Origin: Dysidea avara
Lineage: Eukaryota; Porifera; Demospongiae; Dictyoceratida; Dysideidae
Reading direction: 5' to 3'
DNA length: 64,000 bases
Assembly: GCF_963678975.1 (NCBI RefSeq)
Contig: NC_089278.1
Span: 14,923,959 to 14,987,958 of the forward strand
The position numbers and the translations under genes are program-made. Under the pieces are notes generated by a model. The model ran no database searches and was not told the DNA's origin. It saw only the letters and a list, made by a program, of their open reading frames with translations. Shown here piece after piece: positions 24,501 through 38,000 of this stretch. Position 1 is the stretch's first letter. Every line of letters starts with the position of its first letter.

Positions 24501-25351
24501 TGCAGATCTCACAGCAGATCAGTGAGCTTCCTTTTATAAATAAAATGTGAAAAGTGATTGTGGGTTTACATTTTGTGCAAGATATGATGTTATACTCAAC
24601 CCACGATCAATCCATCCATCTACTAGTATAAATACACCCACACCATTTTCTAAGTCAGTTAGAGACCACTCACTCAGATCTTCGTAGCTTTAAAAGAGGC
24701 TATGCCCATATTTCCTGCTAATAAGCCTTTGAATTTTAGAACTCAATTAGGTGGTTCATTGATAGTGATGAAGATACATGGTACTGCCAAGCATCCCAGG
24801 AGCCCTGCACCATGGTGACCGTGGTAAAAGCAGATCTCCAAGCACCACTATTGTATAACGATAACTGTAAGCAAGCATCCAGACAAAAACCTCGGCTTTT
24901 TAAATCACAAAGATCCTTGTAGTAGGCCTCAAACTATTATGTAGTTAGTACTGTGCTGATTAAAATACTGTCAGGCAGAATACCAGGAGATACAATTCTC
25001 TTATGCTTACTCCTGTAGACTGGCACAGTACAATACAACTGTAATCTCAGTAGTTTAATAATATAGTTGTGTGTACGTAATTGACCGTTTTCTCACACTA
25101 TATTATTTGTCTTGATGTTAGGTCAGTTCCTGAGGCAGCCTACACAATGTGATGGTGTACACATGTCAGTTGGTGGTAGAAAACTTCCAGTGAAGCCATT
25201 TGAACGTCTCAATGGTTTGTCAGGTAATTATCAGAAGTGTTGGTCCACTGATGAATATGGGATGAAATTTTTGGATGGCAATGCTGATGACTATCTTGTC
25301 AAGGAATTATTTGATAGTCAGTTTGTGTACTCCAAATACCACTGCAATTAA
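21503..25351 (+). CDS. 5'-truncated ITIH-like copy with a new ATG (C-terminal domain only)
   Basis: Exons 21503-21772, 22914-22947, 23469-23726, 24076-24315 and 25122-25351 match the last part of the ITIH-like gene. All exon lengths, splice sites and the reading frame are kept. The ATG at 21503 sits exactly at the duplication junction: the parent gene reads CTG AGG there, this copy ATG AGA. The predicted product is 343 residues: the end of the VWA-following region plus the complete ITIH C-terminal domain, with no signal peptide or MIDAS. It may be a young pseudogene or a chimeric gene driven from 20752-21502. Expression is the open question. Confidence 0.7.
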
Positions 25352-26092
25352 ATCTACTGTTGATCATCAGTACTCTGACATTTACTAGTTTAGGTGAACA
25401 CATTATATGTGTATTTCTTTTTGCATTTTTCTGCTAATAATATTTCAACCACAACATCCATCAATTTACAGGCCTTTGCATGCACTGCTACTGTAGTACT
25501 TGCTTTTAATGCGCAAGAGTTTATTGTGCTGGTTTAACTTGATTTTGGTACTCATGAAAATTTATTATTTTTCAATCTAGGAAAGAAGTGGGTTGGTCAG
25601 AGCCACGAAAACAACTAAATAGGATAACATAGTCTACGCCTAATAATTATTTTTACTGCAAAATACATCAAGTTAGTGACAGATTGATAATTTAATGTGC
25701 TCACCTGTAAAGGGAGAAATTACAGAGCATTTTATTTTGGTATGACTTATACCAGCTCATAAGTGCCAAAGCCACCTTTGGTCCTTATAAGCATATACAA
25801 GAAAGACTGAACAGGATACCTTAAAGGCAGTTTAGCATACATAGTCTCTGCATGTGTTAATAATTTTACTTTAGCATTTACACAATATGCAATTGGCTTA
25901 AAATATTATTTAGTAGTTCATGAAAAGCAACAAAAAAGTGTAGGAGGTGGAAAGGAATTATTACTGAACAGTAGAAGGTAAGTTGTTCCCATACTTTTAA
26001 GAAGTCACATACACAAAATGCTATAAACAGTAGCCTTAAAAAATAAACAACACAATAATAAGCAGAAAGTCATGACTAAAGTTGTGATGACA

Positions 26093-29000
26093 CTACCGAG
26101 ACTGTAACAACAGGTATATGCCATTTTCAGGAGCAATGGTGAGGCCCAACTTCCGTTTCAATGGTATCTGTGACATGACAAGTATTGTCACCAACACACT
26201 AGTATGATGTGTAACAAACCTCTGTGTCAGCACATGCAACAAACTTCATCTGTCTGATTATAGGGAGCAGTAGCATCTTTGCCTCAAGCATCGCAAATCG
26301 TAGACCAATACAATTTCGAGGGCCAGCACCAAATGGTAAAAAGGCACAAGGATGCCTTTTTTGCTTCTCTCCTGGTAAGAACCTACCGTATTGATGGTAT
26401 AGCATATATGGTTGCATATGCACACACACACACACGCACACACACACACACACACACGCACACACACACATGCACATAATACCTCTCAGGAATAAATTTA
26501 TCAGGTTCTGGCCACAGTTCCGGATTACGGTGAATGTACTCAATGGGAACCTCAACAATACTTCCTTTAGGAATCGTCACATCGTTAAAGACGACTGTTT
26601 CAAGAGCTACCCTAGTTGTCCTGTATAATAAACCACAACACTCACAAATATATTTTATCAACCAATGCACCACACAAAACTACAACAACTATAACTTACC
26701 TAGGTACAGGAGGATAGAATCTCAATGACTCACACAACACCATATCTAAATACTGCACACCTTGACAAGCTTCATACGTTGTAGCAGTCTACAGATCAGA
26801 TGTGATCTTGTAAATTCAATATTAACAGCTCAACTACTACATACAGTGAAATAGAACATGCATTTGGATGGCATTAATAAGTAAAGAGGATTCCTTTTAG
26901 CATAGAAAGTTTATTACAACTTAGATATATATTTTAGCAGCATTAAGGAACATGTCTCAGGTAGTCACTTGGAATATTTGATAGTGGTCCATAAGTCTGA
27001 AAAGTCCAATCACTGAAACTGTGTATAAATAATCTCAAAGAACATTTTTAAATTTTCAGTATTATCAACTACCCTAATAGAACAGTCACTACTCTAATAG
27101 AGCAGTCATTTCCGTAGTTCAGTTAACCGAGAATCCAGATAAGTAGGATCTGGATAACTGAGGTTCCACTGTATATGTAATAGGATGGATGGCAGTGGTA
27201 TTTGGGATTAATAGTGCGATAGGAAAGAGTAAAATAGTGCAAGGTAAAGCCGAGCACTATTTCCTTCCTGTTTACAATGCGAGAACCATTAATCCCAAAT
27301 ACCACAGCATGCTGTCCTTAATCCAACAACCATAACAACTGTAGTAGTTTCACCCATGCATTTTAGTTATTGTATTCTAAATACCGCCTCCTCCCCTGAT
27401 CACGTGAATTGTAAGGTTGCCTCATGTTTTCTGTGGACACAGTTAAGAGACTCATCGTGCTTATTGTCGTGGATCTTACATTGGTGCCGAAACTTGGGAC
27501 AGACGAGATGGCATGTAACGGTAGTATTTGTGTGCCAGAACCTTTGCAACACGACGACGCGAGATCCTGGTTTAAGCGCTTTGAACTGTGCGCTGCTGCT
27601 AACGAGTGGAATGCCGCCAAACAACTATTGCGCCTCCCGACACCGCTCCGCGGCCGATCGTGGGCTATCTATGAATCCCTCGGCGATGACGACAAGGAGT
27701 CTTACGATAAGCTGAAGAAGGCCATTCTGGACAGGTTGAACCCTGACTCAGACGAGCACCGCCTTGCCGCCCGGGAGCAACTCTCTCAATGGTGACTCCG
27801 TGAGGGGGTAGAGAGCATCGACGAACTAGCCAGGGACCTAGAAAAGCTCCTCGATCAAGCCTCACCAGGGCTTCCAGCAGTTACCCGCGAAGCAGAACTG
27901 CGTTTCCACCTTATTAACGCCCTACCGGATGAAGTGTCCTTTCAGCTGAAGCTCCAACCTAGAAGCAACTATTCAGCTACTATTGCCAAGGCACGAGAAC
28001 TCCAACTGATCTACAGTCAAAACAATGTCCCCCACCCTGTGAGCTCCATCAGAAGTGAAAGTGATCGCCTGGACATAGTGGAGAAGTCTTTTTTACAAGT
28101 GACTGAGCAACTGGCCGCCCTCACCAGCCATCTAACAGTACCTCAACCAGCTATACGCTGTTTTAATTGTGGTCGACCTGGTCACTAGTGTTGTTTTAGT
28201 ACAGCAAATTCATTTTGGTTTAGTTCTAGTTCTAGTACTCCAATTCTGTCATAGTTTTAGTTAGTTTTAGTTCTAGTACTCCAATTCTGTCATAGTTTTA
28301 GTTAGTTTTAGTTCTAGTACCTCAATTTCACCAAAGTTTTAGTTAGTATTAGTTCTGGTACCCCATATTTCTGTAATTTAGTTAGTATTAGTTTAATTTT
28401 AGTTAGTGTTAGTTTTAGTGTTAGATATCTTCACATATACTAACCTTGGTAGCACCCCCTAGACTTACAGAAACTTTAGATTTGGTGTTTTGATGTTCAG
28501 CACTATTTCCACTTACCATTGTGCACAAATGTACAAAAGCTCTAATAGAACTGAGCTTAAATAACCTAAATAGGCAGAATTAATGCTGAATAGCAATGTT
28601 TCAGAGGAGGTTGGACACGATACAAGCACTTCTGAAATTTATTTCTGTTAATTGTGTAATTCTTATATATGACAAGGAGTAAGTGATAGAAGAAATGTTT
28701 AGCAATATCCACACCATGTTACCTTGTGCTTCTTAAGATGAACAGCAAATTCTTATTGCAAGGCGGGTGTGTGAGTTTCTAATTCTCTTTTTGATTCTCT
28801 GTAAGGCCAAACTAGCGGCATCCGCTCTTCTTTTTCAATACTCTGAGAGGCTTTGTTAGCATGCACATTGCTTTCTTCGACAATCATTGTGTTTAAATAC
28901 ACGTACATATGGCGTTCCTATAGTATTACACATGGACTCCACCCAGCGAATGCTTACACACCGTGATCCTGTAGATTTCAAGATCAATTTACGTGCCTGG

Positions 29001-32000
29001 AGTAGTGGGTTTGGATGGGGTTGACCGGCTGAATAGACTAAACTTGAAGTGCACTCTCGAATGGTATTTGTGAAAACTTTCGTGAACACTTGGTTAAACT
29101 TTCAATACAAAATGTATGCACTCATGTGTGCATGTCCAACCTCCTCTGACAATGTTTATGGTAGCATTGCAGGCATCACCATCTTCAAAGAAAAGTGTTA
29201 AGTAGTTATAGTGTACAACACCCTTTTATGTACGATTGCTTGAGAAACCTTTTAGTTAATTCTAGTTCTTGAACTAAAAGTTTTAAAGGTTTTGGTTTAG
29301 TTCTAGTTTTTGAACCAAAACTTGAAAGAATTTTAGTTTAGTTTTAGTTTTAGAACTAAAATAGACCACAATTTTAGTTTAGTTCTAGTGTACTAGAACT
29401 AGAATTAAATTGCTGTACTAAAACTAGATTTAGTTCTAGTTCCTTAGAACTAAAACAACACTACTGGTCACATGGCAAGGAACTGCCGTTCACGGAGAAC
29501 GGTCGAATGCTTCAATTGTGGGAAGACAGGACATGTGGCCAGGGAGTGTTGGAGCCAGGGAAACGGACAAGGGGGTGCCCAGATCCCACGAGCAGGGGGC
29601 ATCCCCTAAGGCCGGTGAGTGCTCACACAGTCACGCATACACCATGCACAAACACACATGTACATACTGTTCCCACACTCACACACAACACCAACAGGGT
29701 GGCACACACACATGGCATGCTTAACAATTGTGAGATCCTAATATTGCTTGACTCGGGGGCATCCTGCTCAGTAGTCTCAAGGCTGCATGCTGCCCATGCA
29801 CACATCACACAACTAGATTAGTCAATTCTGATGGGAGAGACATCACACCCTGTGGAACAGCCACACTGACAATTAGCCTGGGAAAATTCTCCACCACACA
29901 CACATTTGTAGTTGTTGACCATTTATCCACGCCGGTAATTCTAGGGTGTGACTTCCTGATGAACCATGGTTATGTGTTGGACTTTAAGGAATGTACGTTT
30001 AAGCGAGCCCAAAACCCAGAGGGGGTCTTGCAGTTACTGCCCACAAAGACAACTCCTTAGCCGCTCCACACCATAACCATGGATGACGAATGCCCCCAGG
30101 CAATCCCTACACCATGCACAGATGGCAGCTTACTCACACTAGACATGCCCACTGACATTCACCCTGCGCTTAAACACGTACTACATGAATATAAGTCCCT
30201 TTTTTCACAAGAACTTGGATGCACAAACACTACACAGCACACTATTGACACAGGTACTGCACCACCTGTCAAAGTCCCATCCCGCCTGATTCCATTTCAT
30301 TATGCTGAACGAGTCCACCAACAACTCCAGGAAATGGCTCAAGAAGGTATCATCAGACCCAGCACCAGTCCTTGGTGTGCTCCTGCAGTCTATGTCCCCA
30401 AGCCCTCAGGAGAAGTCAGGATTTGTGTTGACTATGTGCAGTTGAACAGTGTCACCAAGAAGGACTCCTATCCTGTTCCTCGCGCCGAAGGGCCCCAACA
30501 GAAGCTGGCTGGCAAGAAGGTCTTTTCAAAACTTGACCTCCGCAGTGCCTACTGGCAGTTCCCCATGGAGCCACAATCAATTGAGAAGACCGCATTCTGC
30601 CCAGGACCAGGACCAGGTTACGGACTGTGGGGATTTACCAGAATGCCCTATGGTCTAACTGGTGCAACACAAACCTGCCTGAGAGGACTAGACAACATCC
30701 TGCAGGACTGCAAGGACTGTGTTGACAACTATGTAGATGACTGCATTGTTTTTTCTGATGATATGAGCACACATGTAGCCGACCTTAAGAAAGTCCTCGC
30801 CCAGTTATCAAAAGCTGGCTTCACGCTCCGTGGGTCCAAGTGCTTCTTTGGGAAAACCACCACCACCCACCTAGGGTTTGAGTACTCAGCTAAGGGCGTA
30901 GCTCCCTCCTCAGATAAATCTGAGACCATCTCAACTTGCCCGCACCAAAGACCACTAAGGAACTTCGAGCATTCCTTGGTCTAGCTAATTTTTACCACTG
31001 CTTTGTTGCAAATTTTGCACACATTGCTAGTCCCCTTACTGCACTCACAAGTAAACATGCCCAGTTTAAGACACACACCAACAAGCCTTTGATACACTTA
31101 AACATGCATTAGTTAGCCCACCCATACTTGACTACCCCAGGCGTCATGACACGTTCGTGCTCTCCACTGATGCATCAGACACCGGCCTCGGTGCAGTCCT
31201 GTCTACTACCCGGTGCACAGTGATTGAGTATGCTAGTCGTACTTTAGCCAAACCAGAGCGTAGCTACTCAACGACCGAGAAGGAGTGTTTGGCCATTGTC
31301 TGGGCTACTCACAAGCTACGACACTACCTGGTTGGAGCACCCTTTATCATTGAGACTGACCACAAGCCCTTAGAGTGGTTGCAGTCAAAGCGACCCAGCC
31401 ATGCACGCTCCCAGAAGCTGGAGAGGTGGGCTCTGCAATTGAGAGGATTTGACTTCTCCATTGTCTATCGTCGGGGACCCAACAATCAACACGCCGATGC
31501 TCTCTCCCGCGAACCTGTCACCATTGTAGCCATTAGTAATCAACTGGATACCACAGTGATCGCATCAGCTCAACAATCAGACCCAGTACTTAAGACAGTC
31601 CTTCAGCAGATGACATCCAAAATAGCTCCAACACTCTCTGGTAACTGGAGAAAGTTCCCTCTCAAGCAATATTACCAGATCTGGTCCCAGCTGACTCTCC
31701 ATCAGTCTGTATTATACCGTAAAGTGAAGACTCCCACCATACCATCTGAGAAACTACTCCTGGTCGTCCCAACTTCATTACGAAGACAGCTATTGAAGAA
31801 CGCCCATGACAAGGCTGGCCACCAGGGCGCTGAGAGAACAATGGCATGACTGTCTGAAGGTGCTAACTGGGTTGGAATAGGTAAGGATGTACACAACTAC
31901 TGCAAACATTGTGTCACATGTCAACGCACCAAAGCGGTCAGTACCCAAACAGCTTCATTACACCCAGTAGTGGCAGCCGACCATGGGAACTAGTAGCGGT

Positions 32001-35000
32001 TAATATTCTTAAGGTGCCAATGTCCCGCCAAGGGAACCAGTACATGCTAGTTGTGCAGGATTACTTCTCCAAGTGGCCATTTGCCATACCCTTGTCAGAT
32101 CAGACTGCAGGCAAGATTGTGCGTGCCTTGAAGGATCAGGTTTTCACACTGGTTGGTCCTCCCCAGAGGCTGCATTCCGACCAAGGCAAAAACTTTGAGA
32201 GCCAGATCCTCAGTGAGCTTTACAAAGCATTTGGAGTGGCCAAATCCCGCACAACACCCTATCATCCCATGTGCGATGGACTAGTGGAGCGAATGAACAG
32301 ATCGATACTTAACCTGCTCCGTGGTCTGGTTCATAAGGTAGAAGACTGGGAAGGGTACCTTCAGTTGCTCCTATACCTGTACAGAACAACCAAGCATGCC
32401 ACCACAGGCTTGTCTCCATATGAAATCCTGTTTGGATCAAATCCTCCACCTCTGAACATTCCAACATCCGGCATGATATCACATCTGGATCCACCAGACT
32501 ACAGTTCTCTTCTTCAGGGGAAGCTATTGGAACTCAGAGAGTTGGTGGAAGCTAATACCATAGAGATGGCCAACAAACAGTTTCAAAGTTACCGAAGTAA
32601 GGAACCTGTTAAATTACAAACTGGACAGGAAGTGCTACTGGACAACGCCACCAGAGGCAAACTAGACCCACGTTGGACTGGACCCTGGATAGTGAGAGAG
32701 TGGAAGGGGCCTCTGAATGTGAAGATAAAAATGGACAACAAAGAGAGGGTGGTTCATGTGAACAGAGTGAGACCACTTCTGAGACCTGACTCAAGAACCG
32801 AATGCTGTGAACCAGTAGGACAATGGAGCCCCCCATTATTTCAATACTATTGTGATGACCACCCAGCCCCTGCCATTCGTGATGAGTCACCAGCCGCTCC
32901 TCAGCCTAGACCACCCATCACTACTAGGAGTGGAAGAGTTGTAAGACCTGTTGACTATTACGGACACTGACACCACACACATTTTCATGCATTTGCACAA
33001 CATTGCTTATTGTAATAGTGTTTGTTTTAAGGGGGGAGGTATGTAGTAGTTTCACCCATGTATTTTAGTTATTGTATTCTAAACACCGCCTCCTCCCCTG
33101 ATCACGTGAATTGTAAGGTTGCCTCGTGTTTTCTGTGGACACAGTTAAGAGACTCATCGTGCTTATTGTCGTGGATCTTACACAACTGTTACTAAGCAAC
33201 AGAAATTGAAAAAATAAGACCAAAAGACCAATCACACTTAGCAATCATTGCTATCAGAGGAGGTAGGATATGACGTCACAATAATTGCGTGACGTTTGCA
33301 TACTGTACATTTTTAGCATAGGGTATAGTTCTAGTAAACTGTGAAGTTTAGCGCTGGATTTATTGTCAGAAATAGTAATTCACTACTGTAGAAATCGTTT
33401 CATGTGATGAGCTTCATTGAGCTCCAGTGATTTTACGATGAACTTTGCAATAGAGCATTATTTAGAATAAAATCTGATCTTATTTTCAGGTACCTGTGTT
33501 ATTGTTCGCTGTATTCTTAGTCACTAGTAGTAAATGCAATCGATTTCGGCGTCTACAATGATGCAAGTAGCTAGTACATTAGGTTTTCATCATGCAATTA
33601 TCATTGGAATTTAATTACATTACGCAAAAATCGTATGCATTATGACATCATGTCCTATCCCCCTGCATTGCTATGGTCCCAAACTGATGTTTACCTTGGC
33701 AATGGTTACCTAGCAACCATTGTTATGCAACTGTAATGTTGCTATGCTATGGGGTATCTATCACTATGGTAACACTAGTTGTCAAATCAGACATGTACTT
33801 TCAATAGAAACACACCACACTATTTTAGCCAATCAGATTAGTGTTACAGAATTTTGTCAAGGGACCTTGACAAACAACTGTAATACTAATTCTATTGGCT
33901 AATTGCTTGATGTATTTCAAAATAATACGTTAAGGTGCCATTGAGAGTATTATATTGCAACACATTCACTTGTCGGATTAGTCACAAAACAGGTTGAAAT
34001 GCTGGCTGTGTCTTGGTAAAATCTTGTTTGGATACACTCAGTCCAGCCCTACCACATGGAGTACACACCACACACCAAGTTATACACTACATTCTACATA
34101 ATGTGGTAACATTCTTGCTGGTAGGCAGTATAACACTTACAGGATTCTCACTATAAAATTGCTCAATCTCTCGATACAACTGATCCTGCTTGTCTTGATT
34201 CAGTGCCAGTAAGTATGATGTGAAGGCCAGACAATTACTGGTAGTTTCATATCCTACACAATACATAACAGATAGTGACAGGAATGGCCACGCTAATTCA
34301 GTGTACAATTGATAACTGCTTTGAGGTTATTACTAAACTAAAGAGGTGAACAAATATTCTATCTCCAATGGTTTTTGTGCTGGGATGTTTTACATTAAAA
34401 CATATTACAATTTTCATCCAAAACTAAGGCTACCTTTACAGCCTCATAACTCACATGTTATGGGTAGATTATATCTGAGTACATTTTTTAAATATAAAAT
34501 GGTTTGGATATTTACCAAACTTTTTTGCAAGCGGCCTGTGTAACAGGCTCAGAACAGACTATAGTTATCACACTTAATATAACAGACTAGGTATACTGTT
34601 ATAGTGTACCTGCAAGGAAGAAATGAGTGATGTGGGCCACAATGTCGCGATCGTACAAGCCTTTGGTGATGTTCCTGTTATAATGGTGAGGAATCTTATC
34701 AAACTCTTCTTCATCTTCTCTTGCAGAAAGTATCAGTTCTAACATGTCCTTTCTCTGTAGGGGATCACATGAGTTGAGTGAATAGCGATGTGACAGGATC
34801 AAGACATACAATATGTTGCCAAGGAAACCGGCATGTGGTATAAACAGGAAGAACACATAACGTGATTTTCACACATACATATGTAGCTCTGTATGTTTTT
34901 ATGTCTAATGAAACAATTTCTTTTACAGTGGAATTATTTGCCAGGTAGGGCAGTCCACATGCCAAATTGAGCAAAATTGTCTTAGATACAAGTGACCAAA

Positions 35001-38000
35001 ATATCTTATTTCTTCATTCTTCTTTTGTACACTTTAAAGCAAACACAATATCCAATTGTGCTGAGATTTGGCACATGTAAAGAACGTCTAAAAGTGAATT
35101 TCACTTCCAGTTTCCATACAAAATTCAATTAACACACATTCATGGAGTTACGGCCAATCAGCTTAACAAGATGCCAAGCTGATATATTATAATGCTGAAT
35201 GCTGTATAAGAACGCACACGACTGCTCTGTTAAACTATCTAGACTGCAAGCTTGTACATATGTTTGGCTTTCAAGGTCCGTGTCTTAAGTAAATTCAGTT
35301 AGTTTGCACAAGTGGCTAGGTGGTAGGCATGACAACAAATTACACTTGTGATTTTTTTTTGAGAATAGAACATCATTTTCAAGTAATTCTGATCTGTGCA
35401 AAAATTGGACTGTCAAATGCTTTCAAAAGTTTCAGAGGTGTCCCACCCTGCAGAAATTTCTATAGCAAACAGGACTTGTGGGTTCCGTGTGCTGGCTGTT
35501 GTGTAAAACCACTGGCTATCCTGGCCGCACAACACTTCACAACGAGATACTGTACTCTATTACAACATAACACATCAGGAGGGATTTACCCTGCCCTTGT
35601 TGCCACGAGAACGTCGTTCTGACACAAGTTTCTTAGCTGTAGATTCCATGTACCGCCAACTGAGTCCATAAGATGATTGTTGGTTAAAGAATCGGAAGAT
35701 TGGCAACAGCCATGGGAAGTTTGCTATTTAGAGAAATGTGAGTTTGTTAACAGAGCTTAATTGCAATATACTTACAGTGCAGTACACGGACAGCCATTGC
35801 ATTGAGGGGCCCTCCTGTTTGTTGTCCAGCAAAGGCATTGGCAACAGCTGCCACTAGAGCTCCATGTTCCCCCATGTCTTCTGAAGATGCTCCCAGTGAT
35901 GTTGACAACAGAACCTCCATAGTGTAGTCACCATACCAACTGTGTGGTCAATACAATTATAATGCATGAGATTTCATTTTATAGAACAAAGCCTGATGGC
36001 ATATAGTCCACTAATAGTAAGAGATATTTTTAATAGGACTATACTTTAACCTTGGTAGCTGTGTTGTGTGTACTCATGACAATTTTTGAGCTTAGCCATT
36101 TCCAACAGTCATGCAAATTTTTTCTTCATATTTTTCTAAAAATACTCTATTTTTTCACAATATGTGAACCAACACATGATTTATACCATTTACAGTGTAT
36201 ATTCTTCAAATTGGGAGAGGTATACAAACATGTGAAACAATTATGTCCTAATTATTATTATTATTATTATTATTAGCGCTTTACAGTGACCAGCACTGAA
36301 GGTCTGACAGCAACATGTGCTGCAGCCTTAGAATTACCTAACCTACAAGGACTCAGACCTAGTGACTTAACTTACTGACTGAATAAGGTGTAACAGAAAA
36401 GGGGCCAAAGTAAGGAAAAAAATCCCTCCAACCCCAGGATTCGAACTGCAGGTCACCCAATGTCTAGTCGGGGCCACACTCAGTCTTCCTCCAGGAGGGA
36501 TGGATTTTCTTCCTTAAACCTAAAGTATTTATTATTAGCGCTTTACAGTGACCAGCACTGAAGGTCTGACAGCAACATGTGTTGCAGCCTTAGAATTACC
36601 TAACCTACAAGGACTTAGACCTAGTTTATTGATTGGATAAAAAGCTGGCAATAAACGCACAATTTTCATATAAACTACAAAACACAATTCATTGTTATAC
36701 GTACTGGACAATCACCTAATGGAAACCAATTAAATTTTCTTGCATAGTTCAATGGAAATATGAATGAATAATTATCATGAGTGTCATCCAAGAATCAAAC
36801 AATGTATCGTGAGGAGTTACTCTAATAGAGCAGTCTATGAAATCTATACATAAATCTTGACTATATAGCTAGATCTGGTATTTACCTGGAGCAAAAACAA
36901 GTTGATGTTGTGCTACTTCTAAAAACCAGGCGTCATGTAGCTAACTCATCTAGAATAAACCAATAGGTTTTTGGTTGTGCAATAACACATAATTTTTATT
37001 GTAATTCTTGGATTTTGTAATCCGTGAAATTTTCGTAATTCTTCAATTACGTAGCTATGCACTGCTAAGAAAGCGCTTGCTAAACAAACTGCTTTTAACA
37101 ACATATTACGCACAGAAGTATTTTCTAAACTGTTTATAGTTTGACTATTGTGTTTTTTCCCACAAATTCTCTCGACAAAGCCTCAGAGCTGCTCTTCAGT
37201 TGCATTTGCGTACGTAGGGGATATGCCCCCTTCCCAACTCGAAGGGATAGGCTATTCCTAGTAGTCTACGAGGCTAGCACTGTTGTTTCTCAATTGTTAA
37301 ACGCCTGTAAAACCCGAAGGGAAGGTAATTCACAAAGTCTGAGGAGAGTCACCACACCTATATTTTACACCGCCGAAAAGAAACCACCTCAGAGCAAAGT
37401 TTACCTGTACGGAAGTTTAGTACAGCTTTTATTTCTTACGTAAAAGCTGCTTTCACCATTTAACAATTTGCTCATGTGGGTGCGTACGGACAAACATAGA
37501 TAGGTAGATAGGTACACACACACACACACACACACACACACTTTTATGATCAGTAAACCAGACACAGCCGGCCTGAGCCTGAGCGAAGGCCAGCTGTGGG
37601 TGCACGCCTGGTTAATAATAGGCAACCTACAGCCCGTTGCCTTAAGATCCATTACTACCGCAATTGACAACACATTTATATTTACTCAACTTTAGTTAAA
37701 GCTGGCAAAGATAGTTTAATCTTAGTGTCACGTGGGTGGTAGAGGTGTATTCAGGCATGTATGAAGCTCAACTCCAAAAACGTCATGTGAAAAATGTAAT
37801 GAGTTGAAATTGTACAAAGAAAACTGGGATAAAACAACATCTAGTGCAGACATCCTTCCCTGATATAACAATAGATAATAGACAGCTACACATACAGTCT
37901 TGTTTACACTTTGTTTGCATGTCTCACTTTTCCTTATTCCAGTAACCAAAGTGTGTGCTAACTTGTATGTACCGTAAAATATGAAAGTTAGGCAGGACCA

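Larger units (their letters stand above)
27340..33182 (+). mobile_element. Ty3/gypsy LTR retrotransposon, broken fossil
   Basis: Two 141 bp LTRs bound the element and a 4-5 bp target duplication (ACAAC/CAAC) flanks it. The empty site is seen in block copy 1 near 16107-16111. Parts in order: gag with a zinc knuckle of CFNCGRPGH type (about 27.5-28.2 kb, continuing after the nested insertion near 29.5 kb), aspartic protease (LLDSGAS, about 29.7 kb), reverse transcriptase with YVDD box (about 30.2-31.0 kb), RNase H (about 31.1-31.6 kb) and integrase with the usual C-terminal tail (about 31.8-33.0 kb). The order RT-RNaseH-integrase is Ty3/gypsy. No envelope gene. It is broken by several small changes plus one large nested insertion. 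The LTRs differ at about three positions (about 2%), so insertion is relatively recent. It lies in a P450 A intron in the opposite orientation. Confidence 0.95.
21504..33859. repeat. Segmental duplication, copy 2
   Basis: Homologous to 8103-16351 in the same orientation. It is longer because of the gypsy element (27340-33182) and the TIR element at 33255-33665. It lacks the copy-1 insertions at 12660-13228 and 14779-15949. The right end of homology (…GAATTTTGTCA) falls inside a palindromic element: copy 2 reads TTGTCAAGGGACCTTGACAA, copy 1 a different fold-back. Confidence 0.93.

Noticed and set aside
8103-33859. Interpretation of the two block copies as uncollapsed haplotypes
   Set aside because: Not fully excluded, but the copies have different outer flanks, each completes a different gene, and a distinct protease gene lies between them. 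A real duplication is the simpler reading. Divergence of 1-2% alone would fit either.
36420-36450. tRNA gene suggested by a T-arm-like sequence
   Set aside because: Only a B-box-like segment is present, without a cloverleaf or A box at the right spacing; it is part of a repeated element.
37141-37443. 100-codon open frame in a P450 A intron
   Set aside because: No similarity to a known domain, opposite strand to the gene, and repeats nearby; judged accidental.
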